From the NCBI RefSeq assembly GCF_002865645.1, contig NW_020194637.1, forward strand, positions 310,001 through 374,000: a DNA stretch of 64,000 nt, given 5' to 3'. Below, piece by piece: positions 21,805-33,005 of this stretch (within the stretch, counting starts at the first letter, position 1; every line of letters begins with the position of its first letter). The notes under the pieces were generated by a model. The model was given only the letters and a program-made list of their open reading frames with translations, was not told where the DNA came from and ran no database searches. The stretch comes from Hyaloscypha bicolor E (taxonomy: Eukaryota > Ascomycota > Leotiomycetes > Helotiales > Hyaloscyphaceae). Both the position numbers and the translations under genes were made by a program.

Positions 21805-22279
21805 GTTGGCGATGTATCCCAGCGAGAGAAAGACAAGTATAATATCGAATGGTGTAATGTTATCGGCCCCGATCGTGCCATTGTACACTTCCTGTCGGCC
21901 AATCGCCGAGATGGCAAGGAGAAAAAGATCTGCTATTAGAGGTGCCGTAACGTAGTTCATAGGGAGGTCGAGCCGCAAGAAGGGTTTGACTAGGTTATTC
22001 TCGCCAGCCCTGGAGCCATAATCAGAGCGGTCCTGCTGTGGTGATATGAATCGAACAGCACTTAAGGTGTATATGGCAGCATCCGAAAGTGGTCTAGGGA
22101 TGTATACTGGAACATCAAATGGAAAAAGTACAACGATATCTGGAGAGTCAGAGGAGTCAGTTCTAGGGACATGATCAACCCTGGTCTCCTCGGCACTACT
22201 CACTGGTCAAGGCAAAAATGATAAGCGTGATAATTGATCGCCAATTTTCGATTTGGCTGGTATCAAGATCGTCTGACAT

Positions 22280-23203
22280 TTCGACTGCCCTTTGCGAATG
22301 TCGTCGAGGCCGACGCGCTCCCTCAGGCCTTTCATAAAGCGAAGAAATAGAGTAACATCGATGGAGGCGCAGCCGATGCGTCACTGTGTCAGTGGCGCTG
22401 TTGCTTAATTGAATTGCAGACCGCCTTGTACAGCGCAGTCAACTTAAGGTGTTGATTCGTTGTAATCGTACCTCATTTCTCGTTTAAGAAACGTCGCTGG
22501 AAGCAAGCTTGGCGAATTAAGAGCCCCCAACGTTAGTCTGCCAATCGGGCTACTAAAAATCAAACGCACCTGCATTGGGAGTTTATGGAGCTGAAAGACA
22601 TGGATGAGCGGATTATTGGTGGGTTTGTGAGGAAGCTGAAAAGATGTATTGGAAACTGTTCGCATTTGGATCTTTAAAAAGAATTAAGTTGGACTGTTTA
22701 AACATGGGATGTAAGATTACGTTGAACCTGATCAATGCTTTACCGAAGAACGAAGGTTGAATTGAACGCAAAAGGGTTCAAACCGAAAAGTCAAAACAGC
22801 CAACAGTTTGATAGGCTTTGTTGCCGCAGGGGGTTGCTTAGGCTGTAACTATGTTGAGTTGAGTAAGCTGACGGGGTAAATTGGAGTCACAATACACTCT
22901 AAACGAAAATAACTGCTTATAACCTCCCTCCTATAAAATCATCAGAGAAAGTGCAAAGGCTGTACCTGGGAACCCTTTATCGGTTTTCCTTGTGGGCACA
23001 GCTATTTTATCTTCCATGAATCGTATCGATGATGTCAATGGCGCCAAAGGTAGACCCACCATTACCCGATATCCGTTGGAGTTAAATGGTTTCTTATCTC
23101 CGTGCCGAGCTCTATATTGCCCTCCTCGTCTTCCCATCAATATCATTTCTCTTGGGTTTGATTTTCACTTCAGCAATCATTTATGATTTGTTTTGCCAGA
23201 ACA
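22280..23203. other. Divergent promoter region, transporter pseudogene and aldo-keto reductase
   Basis: The 5' ends of the transporter pseudogene (-) and the reductase (+) face away from each other. No further gene or repeat is supported. Confidence 0.55.
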
Positions 23204-24178
23204 ATGTCGAAACTTACGATAAAATCAACCTTGCGTATGAATTCGGGATATGAGATTCCTATGCTTGGTTATGGGGTCTACCAAACGTATGATAAAGAAA
23301 TTCCCGCCAATTTTCCTCTCGATACTAAAACAAAATGCAGACCAACCAACATCTGCGAAGAAGTAGTGACGAAAGCCTTCGAGACTGGCTACAGACATGC
23401 AAGTTTCACGTCCCAAGTCACTTGCCACCTCTAACACCCTCAGGTCGATTCCGCAGCCGCCTACCGGAACGAAGAGCCTTCCGCTGCAGCAGCCAAGAAG
23501 AGCTCCATCCCTCGCTCTCAAATATTCTTCACCTCCAAAGTCCCTCCCAGGAAGTTGTCCTATGAGAGTGCTTCCGCCCAAATCGACGCCTCTCTCAAGC
23601 TTACCGGTCTCGGCTACATCGACTTGATGCTCCTCCATGCTCCCTACGGGGGCAGAGAGGCACGAAAAGGAGCATGGAAAGCGCTCGTCGAGGCGAAGGA
23701 AGCGGGAAAGGTGCGCAGTATTGGCGTTTCTAACTACGGCGTCACCCATTTGGATGAATTGGAGGTGTACATCAAGGAACTAGAGAAAGAGTGCGGCGGT
23801 GAGCGGAAGGGCGGCAAGATCGATGTCGGGCAGTGGGAGGTGCATCCGTGGCTGCCGAGACGGGATATCGTGGAGTGGTGTGAGAAAAGAAGGGTGGTCG
23901 TGCAGGCTTATTGTCCAATTGTGAGGGGGAAGAGGATGGATGATCCGGCTTTGCTCTCATTGGTTAAGAAGCACGGGAAGACGGGCGCGCAAGTTCTGAT
24001 AAGGTGGAGCTTGCAGAAGGGATTTGTGCCTCTGCCGAAGAGCGTGACGCCTGCACGGATTGTGGAGAATGCGGATGTGTACGATTTTGAGCTCGATGTG
24101 AAGGATATGAAGGCGCTGGAGTTGGATGTCTATGAGCCTTGTGCTTGGGATCCGACAGTGGCCGCGTTGGAAGACTAG
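23204..24178 (+). CDS. Aldo-keto reductase, 291 aa
   Basis: Exons are 23204-23286, 23341-23398 and 23444-24178. The second intron uses a GC donor (CAT followed by GCAAGT) and is 45 nt. The protein has the NADPH-dependent (beta/alpha)8 family marks: LGYGVYQT near the N-terminus, catalytic tetrad Asp49, Tyr54 (DSAAAYRNE), Lys79 (FTSK) and His112 (LLHAP), SIGVSNYG, and the cofactor block PLPKSVTPARIVENA near the C-terminus. It would reduce an aldehyde or ketone in the cytosol. The length is close to that of small fungal AKR3/AKR5-type enzymes. It ends 139 bp from the convergent monooxygenase. An in-frame ATG at 23183 is less likely as start because it adds MICFART before a normal family N-terminus. 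Confidence 0.88.
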
Positions 24179-24317
24179 AGACTCCAAGTGAAAGGTTGTG
24201 TAATTAGACCCCCTTGAGGGTGCATATACTTTTCCTGACCTCCGTCGTTCTCAAAGTATAGTGTCAGCGATGACCAAGTCTGCTCTTTGGTTTACGTACA
24301 TTCAATCCTCTACATTT

Positions 24318-26369
24318 TCATTTTTTTTTTAGGTGGTAAGAACCTAGTTCATTGTGTGCACAAGCAAAGTACCCACCCACCAGACCTAAAGTTAGAGGGA
24401 ATACTTGAGGATAACTATCAACTGAACGGGGCTTGTGTACAAATTTTTTCTCTTCTATCTGCAACTAGTGGCGTAATATCCCTTTAAACTTCCCATTTCT
24501 CTGTGGTGTTGATTGGTTTACCAGCACCGCCAATGCAAGTGAAAAGAGGGTAAGCCAAACCCAGACGGGCGTAGTACTTAAACTCCTCAAAACCTTATGA
24601 AGGAGCCAAGTTCGTGAACCCCCGCTCATTTCGAAGTCTCTCCACCTTGGAAAAAACGCAGCTTTCCAGAAGGTAAAAGCCAGTCCAGGCCATGAAGCCG
24701 AGTTTCGCCCAGCGCTGTTGATGTACCAGTTAGAGCACCCTGCAGAAAAAACAGTGTGCTCCAGAATTCCATCGAGATTCTGGATGAATTTCTCTTCCGT
24801 TTCTGCATTTACTTCAACGACATCTGCGTAGCGGTCGAGGATTGGTGAAATTAGTGTTTTCGCGACGTATTCAACCTGAACTTCAATAGAGAAAATAACT
24901 GAGTTGAATGCTGGAAAGGTGTTGGGCCCAAAACTACAGGTCGTGATATATTAGCATTCTATATTTTAGTTTTATCAGCATTAACAAACTTACAGGATGC
25001 TGAAGTTAGGACAGTTGTGTACAAAGGTTCCCATATATGCCTGCGCGCCATTCTTCTTTCCCCACTGCGTTGAGATGCTCTCACCTGTCTTGCCCACGAT
25101 CTCCATGGGTGTCAGAAATGCCTGCACTTTGAAACCAGTTGCCAGTATGATGGCATCAAAATCCTCACTCTTGCCTGTCTGACTGACGATTCCAGTTTTA
25201 GTGATCTCCCGAATTCCCTCCGGTAATAAATCCACATTGGAACGGTGCAGTGATGCAAGATACCCTGGGTCAAATATTCTTCTTTTGCATCCGAGTGGAA
25301 ATTCGGGCACAATGAAATCGTGGTACTCTTGTGGCGTCTCTCGATAGATATAATTTTTCGCCTTGTTCTCCACAGCAATCCGCTGCTTGACTTGCTTCGG
25401 TTCTGGCCCGTATACTGATGACAGTTGATCGGTGGCGAGGAAGACCTTCAGTCTGTGGTATCTCTGCCAAAATGGGACGTAACGGAAACAAAGCTTCTCG
25501 AATTTAGTGAAATGGTGATTTGGTCTTTCGTGGTACCATTGAGGGCTCCGGGCATATCCACAATCCAAATCAGCCTAGTTATAACAAATTCATTATTTAT
25601 TTACCTACTGGGTCAGCTTCCGGACGCTTGGTGCAATTGATGGCACAACTTGAGCAGCGCTGCAACCGTTTCCAATCACAGCGATTCGTTTGTCCCGGTA
25701 ATCGAAAGTGTGATCCCATTCAGCAGTGTGGAATACCTTGCCTCTGTATCCATCCAGTCCCGGAAAACACACGTCTCTCGGTTGAGAGAAACCACCTACA
25801 GCAGTTATTAAGATTGCGCAGTGCTTTTTAAATCTTTGCTTGGTCCCAAGATCAAGGAACGACACTTCCCATTCTTGTCGTTCCAAGGACCATTTGGCAC
25901 CTAAGCATTCGCATCTGAACCTGATGTGCTGGCGAAGATCGAATTTGTTAGCGGTGTCCTCAATATCTACAAGACTATCAGCTGTGGTGTGAATTTGGGG
26001 TCCAGAAAATCCTATCTACTGACACTGTAGAATTTCTTCCTGCTCTGCCAGCTCTTGTGACCAATCGGGATTCAGATTGAAGCTGAACGAATAGAGATGG
26101 ATGGGGACGTCGGACCCACTAGATATATATTAACAGTTAGAGAGAACGTTGCTTAGGGATTTGCTACAAACCAGCCTGGATAAGTATTTGCTCTCCATGT
26201 TCCCCCAAGACCTTCGCGTTTCTCGTATATCTGACCACTTAGCTTTGTGTGATGCAATTGCGATATGACATACCTCAAAATTGCTGTACCCAAGCTTCCA
26301 CTTGAGCGTATGCCCCATGGCAATACCGGCCACCCCAGCACCCACGACAATGGCCTTTGGGCCCGACAT
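24318..26369 (-). CDS. Baeyer-Villiger-type flavin monooxygenase, about 595 aa
   Basis: Exons are 26369-26274, 26230-26172, 26118-26024, 25966-25609, about 25557-24994, and 24933-24318. Marks: FAD-binding GAGVAG (residues 10-15), GLGGTW, YPGCGSDVP-like loop, the Baeyer-Villiger fingerprint YRGKVFHTAEWD, and the second nucleotide site GNGCSAAQ. Such enzymes insert one oxygen next to a ketone (or N/S-oxidise) using FAD and NADPH. The fourth intron is a problem: canonical alignment (KLTQ joined to YARSPQWY) needs an acceptor ending GG at 25558, while the next AG (25546) would drop four residues. Either splicing is imperfect or this allele is damaged. The last exon runs past the usual family end with a possible membrane helix (LSTTPVWVWLTLFSLALAVLV). 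The neighbouring MFS porter is divergent, 639 bp away. Confidence 0.75.
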
Positions 26370-27008
26370 AGTTTAAAAACCAGGAACTATTGCGGTGTTT
26401 TGCGCCGTATCATCAAGTCTGGAAACCACGCCCTGTGTTCAAAGCCCACGGCTTAGAACTGAATCGGAACAACAATGTAAGGGATCCCTTGCCCCAACGT
26501 GAGGCATTCGCAAATTTCTGAGCATACACCAGGTCTAATCAGATTACCGTTAACCACAGGACGGGAATACTGGAGTGCGGGATGTGGCTTTCAAATTACT
26601 CCTGAACGGGTTAAGCGAGATGTATTTCCGCAATCCCGCAATCCCGCTGACCAAACTTCCAACTTCCGTCAATTCATGCCCGCCTACGACTTCACTGACG
26701 GTCATCCTTCACGAAAAATTCGTACCTGTATGACGGCAAACTGCCTTGGCTGAAGAAAGAGGAGCTTGGCCATGGGGACTATCCCCACTCTGGGGGTTTC
26801 ATCCACAACAACGGGTTTCCCGGATTCCCCAGATTCTCGACATCTCTAATTCCCCAGATTTCGCCGAATGGACTAGATAACCGAAGCGAAATCCCTAACA
26901 TTGCCGCTTGCTCTGCTATAGTACCCTCTTCATAGTATTGAGGAGTCTCCCAGTTTTCAATTTACTTTTCGATCTCCTCTTCGCCTGCTACATCGTCACC
27001 AAATCAAC
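26370..27008. promoter_or_regulatory. Bidirectional promoter, monooxygenase and MFS porter
   Basis: The 639 bp separate two divergent start codons. They contain the 24-bp motif at 26624-26647 that recurs upstream of the SDR gene. A CCCGGATTCCCC-type stretch near 26820 is also GC-triplet-rich. Zn2Cys6 regulators often bind CGG/CCG triplets, so co-regulation by one factor is plausible but unproven. Confidence 0.5.
26624..26647 (+). promoter_or_regulatory. 24-bp motif, tandem AATCCCGC (copy 1)
   Basis: The motif opens ATTTCCGC and is followed by two AATCCCGC octamers. The copy at 35192-35215 matches at 23 of 24 positions in the same orientation. The CCGC cores recur every 8 bp, suggesting a multi-site protein target. 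Confidence 0.5.
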
Positions 27009-28925
27009 ATGGCGAAATTCACCAAAGCCCGGTTTGGAAGCAAGACATCATATCGTATGATGTCAATCAGTTGCGCTCTCGTAAGTGTCCTGTACTATCT
27101 TGACTGTCTTGCATGAATGGGGGCTGAGTTGACTACCGAAATTAGGCATTTGCGCTCTATGGCTACGACGCCGGCGTTCTTGGAGGTGTTCAAAACACCA
27201 AGCCCTTTCTCGACGCAATCGGAGTAAGTTTATCTGAAAGATCTCAACGAAGTAGCTGGCTAACACACTTAAGAATCCAACAGGTGTCTACGATATCCCC
27301 ATGGTAGCTTCATCCTATGTTTTAGCCGCGACTGTCATCTCAGCCTTGGTCATCTTTATCGGCATGCCCTTTGGCAGACGGGGCTGTATCTTAATCGGTG
27401 ACATGTGTGTAATTGTTGGGTCAGCAATTCAGGCCTCAGCCATGTCAATGCCACATATTATTGTCGGGAGAGTTATTTGCGGTTTCGGAATTGGAGTAAG
27501 TTCCATCTTCATAATTCCTGACCTGCTCGATGGTTATTCTAACAGTTAGAAAGTTCATCTCCAGCACCGTGCCAACCTACATGGCGGAAATGGGCATCAT
27601 GAAAGAACAGCGTGGACCGGAAGTTGCTATTCAATGCGCATGGCTAATCACTGGAATTGCAATTGCTTACTGGATTGACTTTGGGTTCACTCGGACTCAG
27701 CATCAGATCTCTTGGGTAAGAATCCTTCGCCAACTACTCCCACTACGAAGACACGCTGCTGACATCGAACAAAGCGCTTCCCCATTGCATTCCAGGCTGT
27801 CTTTGCTATCATCTCCTTTGCTCTTCTCTGGTTTCTTCCAGACACACCACGCTGGTACTATGCCAGAGACAGGATCGAAGAGGGTGATTTAGTCCTCATG
27901 TTGCTTCATGATAAAGGCATCGATGGCGAAAGTGTGCAGAAGCAAAGAAAGGAAATTTTGTCTTCCATCCAAATGGAAGCTGAGAATGAGAACAAACTCA
28001 TTCTCTGGAGTCTCGTCTGGGATAACACTGAGCTGCGAGTTGGCCGACGGATCCGTATTTCGTTTCTCATTCTCAGTATTCAGCAGATGATGGGTTTGTG
28101 TCCTGACTGACTTCTCCCTCCCAGACAGCCTTAGCTAAAGATTTACAGGAATCAATATGCTGGTCTACTACAGCACTCGAATATTTGCAAACATTGGTCT
28201 GTCGCCCTTTTTGTCCCAGCTCCTCGCTGCTGTGATGAACACCATTTTCGCAATCGGGACATATTTCACACCAGGAACTATTGAAAGGTTTGGAAGACGG
28301 CAAATCATGCTCTGGACAGCCTTTGGCTGCGGTGTTTCCATTATGATATTTACCATCATGATTGGGTTACCGAATCAGACACCCGCAACCCAATGGACTG
28401 CAGTTGCATTCGTCATCCTATACAATCTGTTCTACGGATACGGCTGGGTTGGATGCCCTTGGCTATACGGACCAGAGGTTAGTTGCTTCATAAGAATAAT
28501 CAACTGTGTCAATACTAACACGTACCGACCTGCAGATTGCCCCTCTACGATATCGACATATTGGTGGGGCTGCTGGGTCACTGGGTGAATGGCTTTTCTC
28601 GTTCATCACAGTCTTTGCGGGTGGAATTGGTGTTGACAGAACTGGATGGAAAATCTGGATCTGGCAGATTATTGCTTGCTTCGGTGTTATTCCCTTCGTA
28701 TATTTCATGTGCCCAGAGGTAAAAATCATCCTCGCACCAGCCACCAGCATATCTGACTGATGATTTCACTAGACGGCAGGAAAGTCCCTCGAAGAAATTG
28801 ATGCGCTGTTTGCAGCGCCTGGCTATGATGGCTATCACCACGGGGCGGGTGCAGATGAAAAGATTATTGAGAGTGACGGAAGCAATACATCCCATTTGGA
28901 GGAGAAGATTGTGGGGAAGAACTAG
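27009..28925 (+). CDS. MFS sugar porter, 505 aa
   Basis: Eight exons: 27009-27080, 27146-27223, 27274-27495, 27554-27715, 27775-28093, 28149-28477, 28536-28718 and 28773-28925; all frames join (1518 nt). Marks of the sugar-porter family: FALYGYDAGVLGG in helix 1, FGRRG in loop 2-3, PDTPRWY after helix 6, IQQMMGINMLVYYS in helix 7, ERFGRRQ in loop 8-9, and the helix-10/11 region CPWLYGPEIAPLRYRHIGGA. Twelve membrane segments can be traced. It should carry a monosaccharide, polyol or related small acid across the plasma membrane; the substrate cannot be read from sequence. One acceptor (GAAAG at 27553) lies 8 nt beyond CTAACAG and is chosen because it alone keeps frame. Confidence 0.88.
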
Positions 28926-29680
28926 AGTCCGTCAAAAGTGTGGCAGAACACAAGAAGCACATCATGTACCGTACCATACCTTGAGTGCATTTTTTGTTGG
29001 CTGTTTTTTCTGTGGTCGGGGAAAGTTACAGACTGGAGAAATTAGTCCAAAGCCGCGGTGACGGAGAGACAGATCCACGTGGAAACTGTTCTTCAAGGCG
29101 TTTCGTATCCTGCACTGTAAAGGAGCATTTTGCTTATTTGCAAACCGCGTTATAATATTCCGAACACTTCCAAATACTTCGCCAATTATTTTACCAATAC
29201 TCAGACGAAGAAGGAGTATGACAATTATATGCCATTTAAACTTCTATTACATTTTTTTTTTACCGTTGACGACTTTTTGAAACGCCTTGAATTTTCCAAG
29301 TTGTTTCCCGGCAATACTGAGTACGAAGTAACCGAGAACCGATCCCGCAGCATCCAAATTTCGTGTGCTCTCGTAATCGTGAGAGCCCAAACTCCTCCGG
29401 TCACGACCCGCACCTTTCTTATGAATTCAATTGGTTGTAGACTGTCGGTAAGTACCGATAGCAAGGAGGGATTGGAGAGGATACGGATGCATGCTCCCAT
29501 GAAATTGGAGACGGGGCGGGCACCCTGTCCAAAGTTCGGGGATCTTGGCATGCGGGGTCAAATCCTACCCCATTTCCACTTCCAAGGTTGAACTAATCTA
29601 CCTTCACGTCGCCAAACTTTCTAAAAGTTACCTTATCTTTGGTCAACGCTTGAACGGTTACCGACCCAATTCTGCACCTC
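28926..29680. other. Intergenic region upstream of the Zn2Cys6 factor
   Basis: The 755 bp between porter and regulator, both plus strand, hold the porter 3' region and the regulator promoter. Short frames on both strands have no support. Confidence 0.55.
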
Positions 29681-32194
29681 ATGCCGCTCACTGCAAGTCG
29701 CGTAATGGAGGGGAAGAAACATGTTACGACCGCATGTTTGCACTGCCGGCGGAGAAAAATCAAGGTCAGCGGCACCGGGATGCCTCAGCCCCCAACTTTG
29801 GGGCCATATACTCTCCCACATGAATGTCACTAAATCAATTCTTGACAGTGCGACGGTCAATCGACTTGCTCGAACTGTGCTATGCTGAGTCAAAAATGTC
29901 TTTATAATGCGGAAGACGATAATAGAAGGCAAGGCAATCGAAGTGGCATACGACGGAATTCAGCTGACCGAGACCAAGAACTTCAGCAAAGAGGGCATCG
30001 AATGCCCTCAAGAACAGATTGGTGCAATTAGAGGAAGCTCTCAAAGCCAACAACATTGAACTGCCACCTCCACCGGCTCCGACAACAACCCGAAATCATG
30101 AGAACCAAGAGAACTCTCAAGATAATGCCAGGAGGTCCAGTGTGCGGGAAACTACGGAAGAGACACAACACCAACAATCTTCATCATTCTCTCAGGCAGC
30201 TTCTAATCCGCCGGATGAAGTGCAGTTTTCGAGCGATTGGGCTTCTAATGTTACGCAAGACAATGACGAGGTCCTTCGTGAGCGATCAATCAACGAAAGT
30301 TCTCTCATTCCGAGTGATGCTTTTGCGGGCACATCCATGCCGGCTTCTGATCTGGAAGCAATCTCCCTTAATTATTTCCAGTCGGGTAGCAGCTTTGATG
30401 CCTTAACTGCAGAGCCTAGAAACGCCAGCCCTGACCTTACCTTGCCCCTGAATGCAGACTCTCCACCAAGTCCTCGATTAACGTCATACATCCCAGATAC
30501 AGGCGAATTCAGGGGTGGCACGGCATCCCGGGACAACATCACCAACTCCCTGGCAGCGCGTATGGGCTCTCTACAAATTGCTGAAGATGGTCAATTGCGT
30601 TACTACGGACCTACTTCCAATCTGCACCTCTACCACAATGGACTTCAATCTCTTTCGAGATCAACGATCCAGCACGTGGCGATTGAAGGAAATGAGGTTC
30701 TGAGACGTGCCGGTTTAGATCAAAAGATACCACTGGCTGTCGAAATGCATCTTGCACATTTGTACTTTTCTTGGGAAGACCCAGCTATCCACGTCGTAGA
30801 TGAAGAAATATTCTTCTTGGAGAAGCAGAAGTGGATCGCGGGGAACAAGAATACCCCTTATTATTCAGAGACGCTAAATAACGCCATGTTAGTGTGCTGA
30901 GAAGAAACCTCCTCAATCTATGCCGAGTACTGATGAAGTTTTGTAGCTGCGCAATTGGAGCCAATCTGGCAGCAGGGGAGAGACTTGATGTGCCAGAACC
31001 AGCCCCCGAATTCTTCTCATCCCGAGCGAAAGCTCTGCTGGATATCGAGATGGATAGTCCCAACGTCGCCACTGTACAAGCTCTTGTGATTATGAGTGCT
31101 TCAGAAGCTGCGTTCACCCGAGATGCAAGAGGCTGGTTGTATAGCGGTAAACAATTTAGGCTAGAAAGGGTCACCGGCGGCTAACACTTTAGGAATGGCT
31201 GTACGACTAAGCGCAGACTTAGGGCTGCATTTAGACTTGAACGACCAGTACAGAAGTGGAATGCTAAGTCAGCGAGATATGGATGTGAGACGCACTACGT
31301 TCTGGGGGGTCTTCATACACGATAAGTTTGTCCTCTAAGGTCTTTGGTGGCAATGTTCCCTGTTAACTGTTTGCAGTATGTGGAGTCTCTATGTTGGCCG
31401 GCCTTGGGGAATTAGCATTAGAGATATCTCGGTGTCTCGCCCACTCAAGGAATTAGACGCCGTGAGAAGGAAGTTGTGGAAACCTTATCCAATCAACAAT
31501 GGACAATCAACGGTACCTCCTGAAGGTCTCTTGGATCCGCTGGAAGCATGTACAGACGCGAACATCACTCTTTGCGGGTTCATGCGACGTATTAACCGCA
31601 CATTGTGAGTTCTTCTGGAGTCGGAAATGGAGAATCACGTTGACGAAGTTAGGTACTCTGGTCGTAAAATCGGCATTGATGAACTCGCAAAATTTCTCTC
31701 GACTACCCAGAAGGAGCTCTCATTGTGGATGGATAACCTATCGCCCGAGTTACGTGTAGATCTGTCAAATACAGACAGGACATATATTCCTCATGTGCTC
31801 CAACTTCAGTAGGTGGACCCTGCATTTCCCACCTCCAAATGCTGATCACAACAGCATGCAATTTTATGCGGCGATCATCTTCTTATTTCGACCATATTTC
31901 TCGCACCATCTTTTGAGAGCAACCCAGTCCTTAAACACAATGGAGGATCGAGCAGCTGTTGCAAGGGTCAAGTCAGACTGCATCTCCGCAGCCCACAGCA
32001 TGGTGGAAGTACTAAGATGCTTCCGGAAGCAACACTCACTGCGACATACGAACATCCAAATTGTTCACCTCATCTTCACGGCCTCACTCATTCACATTTA
32101 CAACGCATGCACTTGCACTGGTGCCGATTCGCAGACCGCCTTAGATGATTTGCAATTTTGCTGCCAATCGCTGGGAGAGATTGGGCAAACTTAC

Positions 32195-32544
32195 TGTTGA
32201 ACTAGCTAAGTAATAAAGCTAGGGTCACGTGCTTGCAATGTAAACCAAGTAAACGATACTGAATTGACTGCTGTTCTACAGTGGTAAGTAGCCCGTATAT
32301 ATAGCCCTGAACCCCCTAAGTCACATGTACTAAATCCCTATGCCAGCTGAACCGATTACAGCTATACAGGGTATTCCAGCCGTACAGGGTATTCCAGCTA
32401 TACAGGGTATCCCAGCCGTACAGGGTATTCCAGCTATACAGGGTATTCCAGCTGGACAGGGTATTAAGCTAGTGCACAGCCCCATGGCGTTCGGTTCCAG
32501 GGCTTACTAAGCCTATTGGGGGCCTCAGGCCCCTAATTTCAACA
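32195..32544. mobile_element. Solo LTR, 350 bp, 5-bp target duplication CTTAC
   Basis: The element starts TGTTGAA and ends TTCAACA (TG...CA ends in a short inverted repeat). CTTAC flanks it at 32190-32194 and 32545-32549. No internal retrotransposon sequence remains, so it is what recombination between two LTRs leaves. It contains an 18-bp minisatellite. Unlike the 39-64 kb block it is not visibly RIP-eroded, so it looks younger. Confidence 0.9.
32360..32466 (+). repeat. 18-bp minisatellite inside the solo LTR, six copies
   Basis: Units run AGCTATACAGGGTATTCC, starting at 32360, 32378, 32396, 32414, 32432 and 32450. CTATA and CCGTA versions alternate, giving a 36-bp higher-order period in the first five copies. 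Confidence 0.9.
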
Positions 32545-33005
32545 CTTACGGAAATGCAACGAGGGCACTGGAAGTCATTATCCTTGTTAAGCGAGAGTGG
32601 CAAAAGGTCGCAGCTGTTCGGACAGCACAGGGCTTCAAGAGACCTAGTAATGCCCTGAACTACAGTCGGAGTGGAAGCGCAGATGGCGAAGACTTCCGCA
32701 AGAAACGTCGACCCTCTTCCAACGTCGCATTCGACCCGCTCAATCCTCCGCGGTTTCTTATGCCATCGGCTTTTGAGACTTTCCGTGTACCACCAAATGA
32801 CTTGGCCTTGGGGCCTCAGGCTCTGAACGCACCCAGAGATGGTGGAGATATTTACGATGCTTGGGACTTTTTAAATTGGGCCGACCTTGGGGGCGAGATG
32901 GTCAGCGACCTTGCTGCACCTCCCGGACTTGGCGGCCAAGGTCTCTTGGAGCAGAATGGTACCAACGAGCAACTCTTTGGAGGAAACTCCATTCAAGACA
33001 GCTGA

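Larger units (their letters stand above)
19148..22279 (-). pseudogene. ArsB/NhaD-like ion transporter, broken by a MITE and a stop
   Basis: Exons are 22279-22204, 22139-21813 (the 8-bp target copy 21805-21812 continues the frame), 21204-19555 and 19492-19148. Without the inserted element the frame is continuous over 802 codons, except for TAG at 20538-20536 (codon 360). Family marks are the N-terminal membrane segment with RSIITLIIFALTN, IADLFLLAISAIGR, LGYIAN, the pore region GNDPIMVLFLSY, SNPANLVLAGAF, and near the C-terminus CNFAGTNIGASI and ALGVNYGAFSL. These match the fungal members of the ArsB/NhaD superfamily (arsenite or Na+/H+ type exchange at a membrane). The MITE at 21213-21804 sits after residue 137 and brings a stop within five codons. 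A long Ser/Gln-rich loop separates the two membrane halves. The copy is probably non-functional. Substrate is unknown. Confidence 0.85.
29681..33005 (+). pseudogene. Zn(II)2Cys6 transcription factor interrupted by a solo LTR
   Basis: Exons are 29681-29764, 29849-29942, 29987-30887, 30947-31146, 31193-31325, 31377-31604, 31653-31808, 31855-32194 and, beyond the insertion, 32550-33005. Omitting the LTR gives 864 codons in one frame. The zinc cluster is perfect (Cys19, 22, 29, 35, 38, 45; CX2CX6CX5CX2CX6C) and is followed by a coiled linker (NRLVQLEEALK). The middle-homology domain shows ARGWLYSGMAVRLSADLGLHLD and MWSLYVGRPW. The C-terminus has GNATRALEVI and an acidic tail. With the LTR in place translation stops two codons past residue 712, losing 151 residues, probably including the activation region. 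A truncated, still DNA-binding protein could persist. It lies within the monooxygenase/porter/dehydrogenase group, so it is the likely local regulator. Confidence 0.88.

Noticed and set aside
26119..26173. GC donor in the second monooxygenase intron
   Set aside because: A GT donor at 26171 gives the expected YPGCGSDVP joint in frame, so no GC donor is needed.
32360..32466. CRISPR or centromere-type array
   Set aside because: Units are directly adjacent without spacers and lie within a 350-bp LTR; it is an LTR minisatellite.
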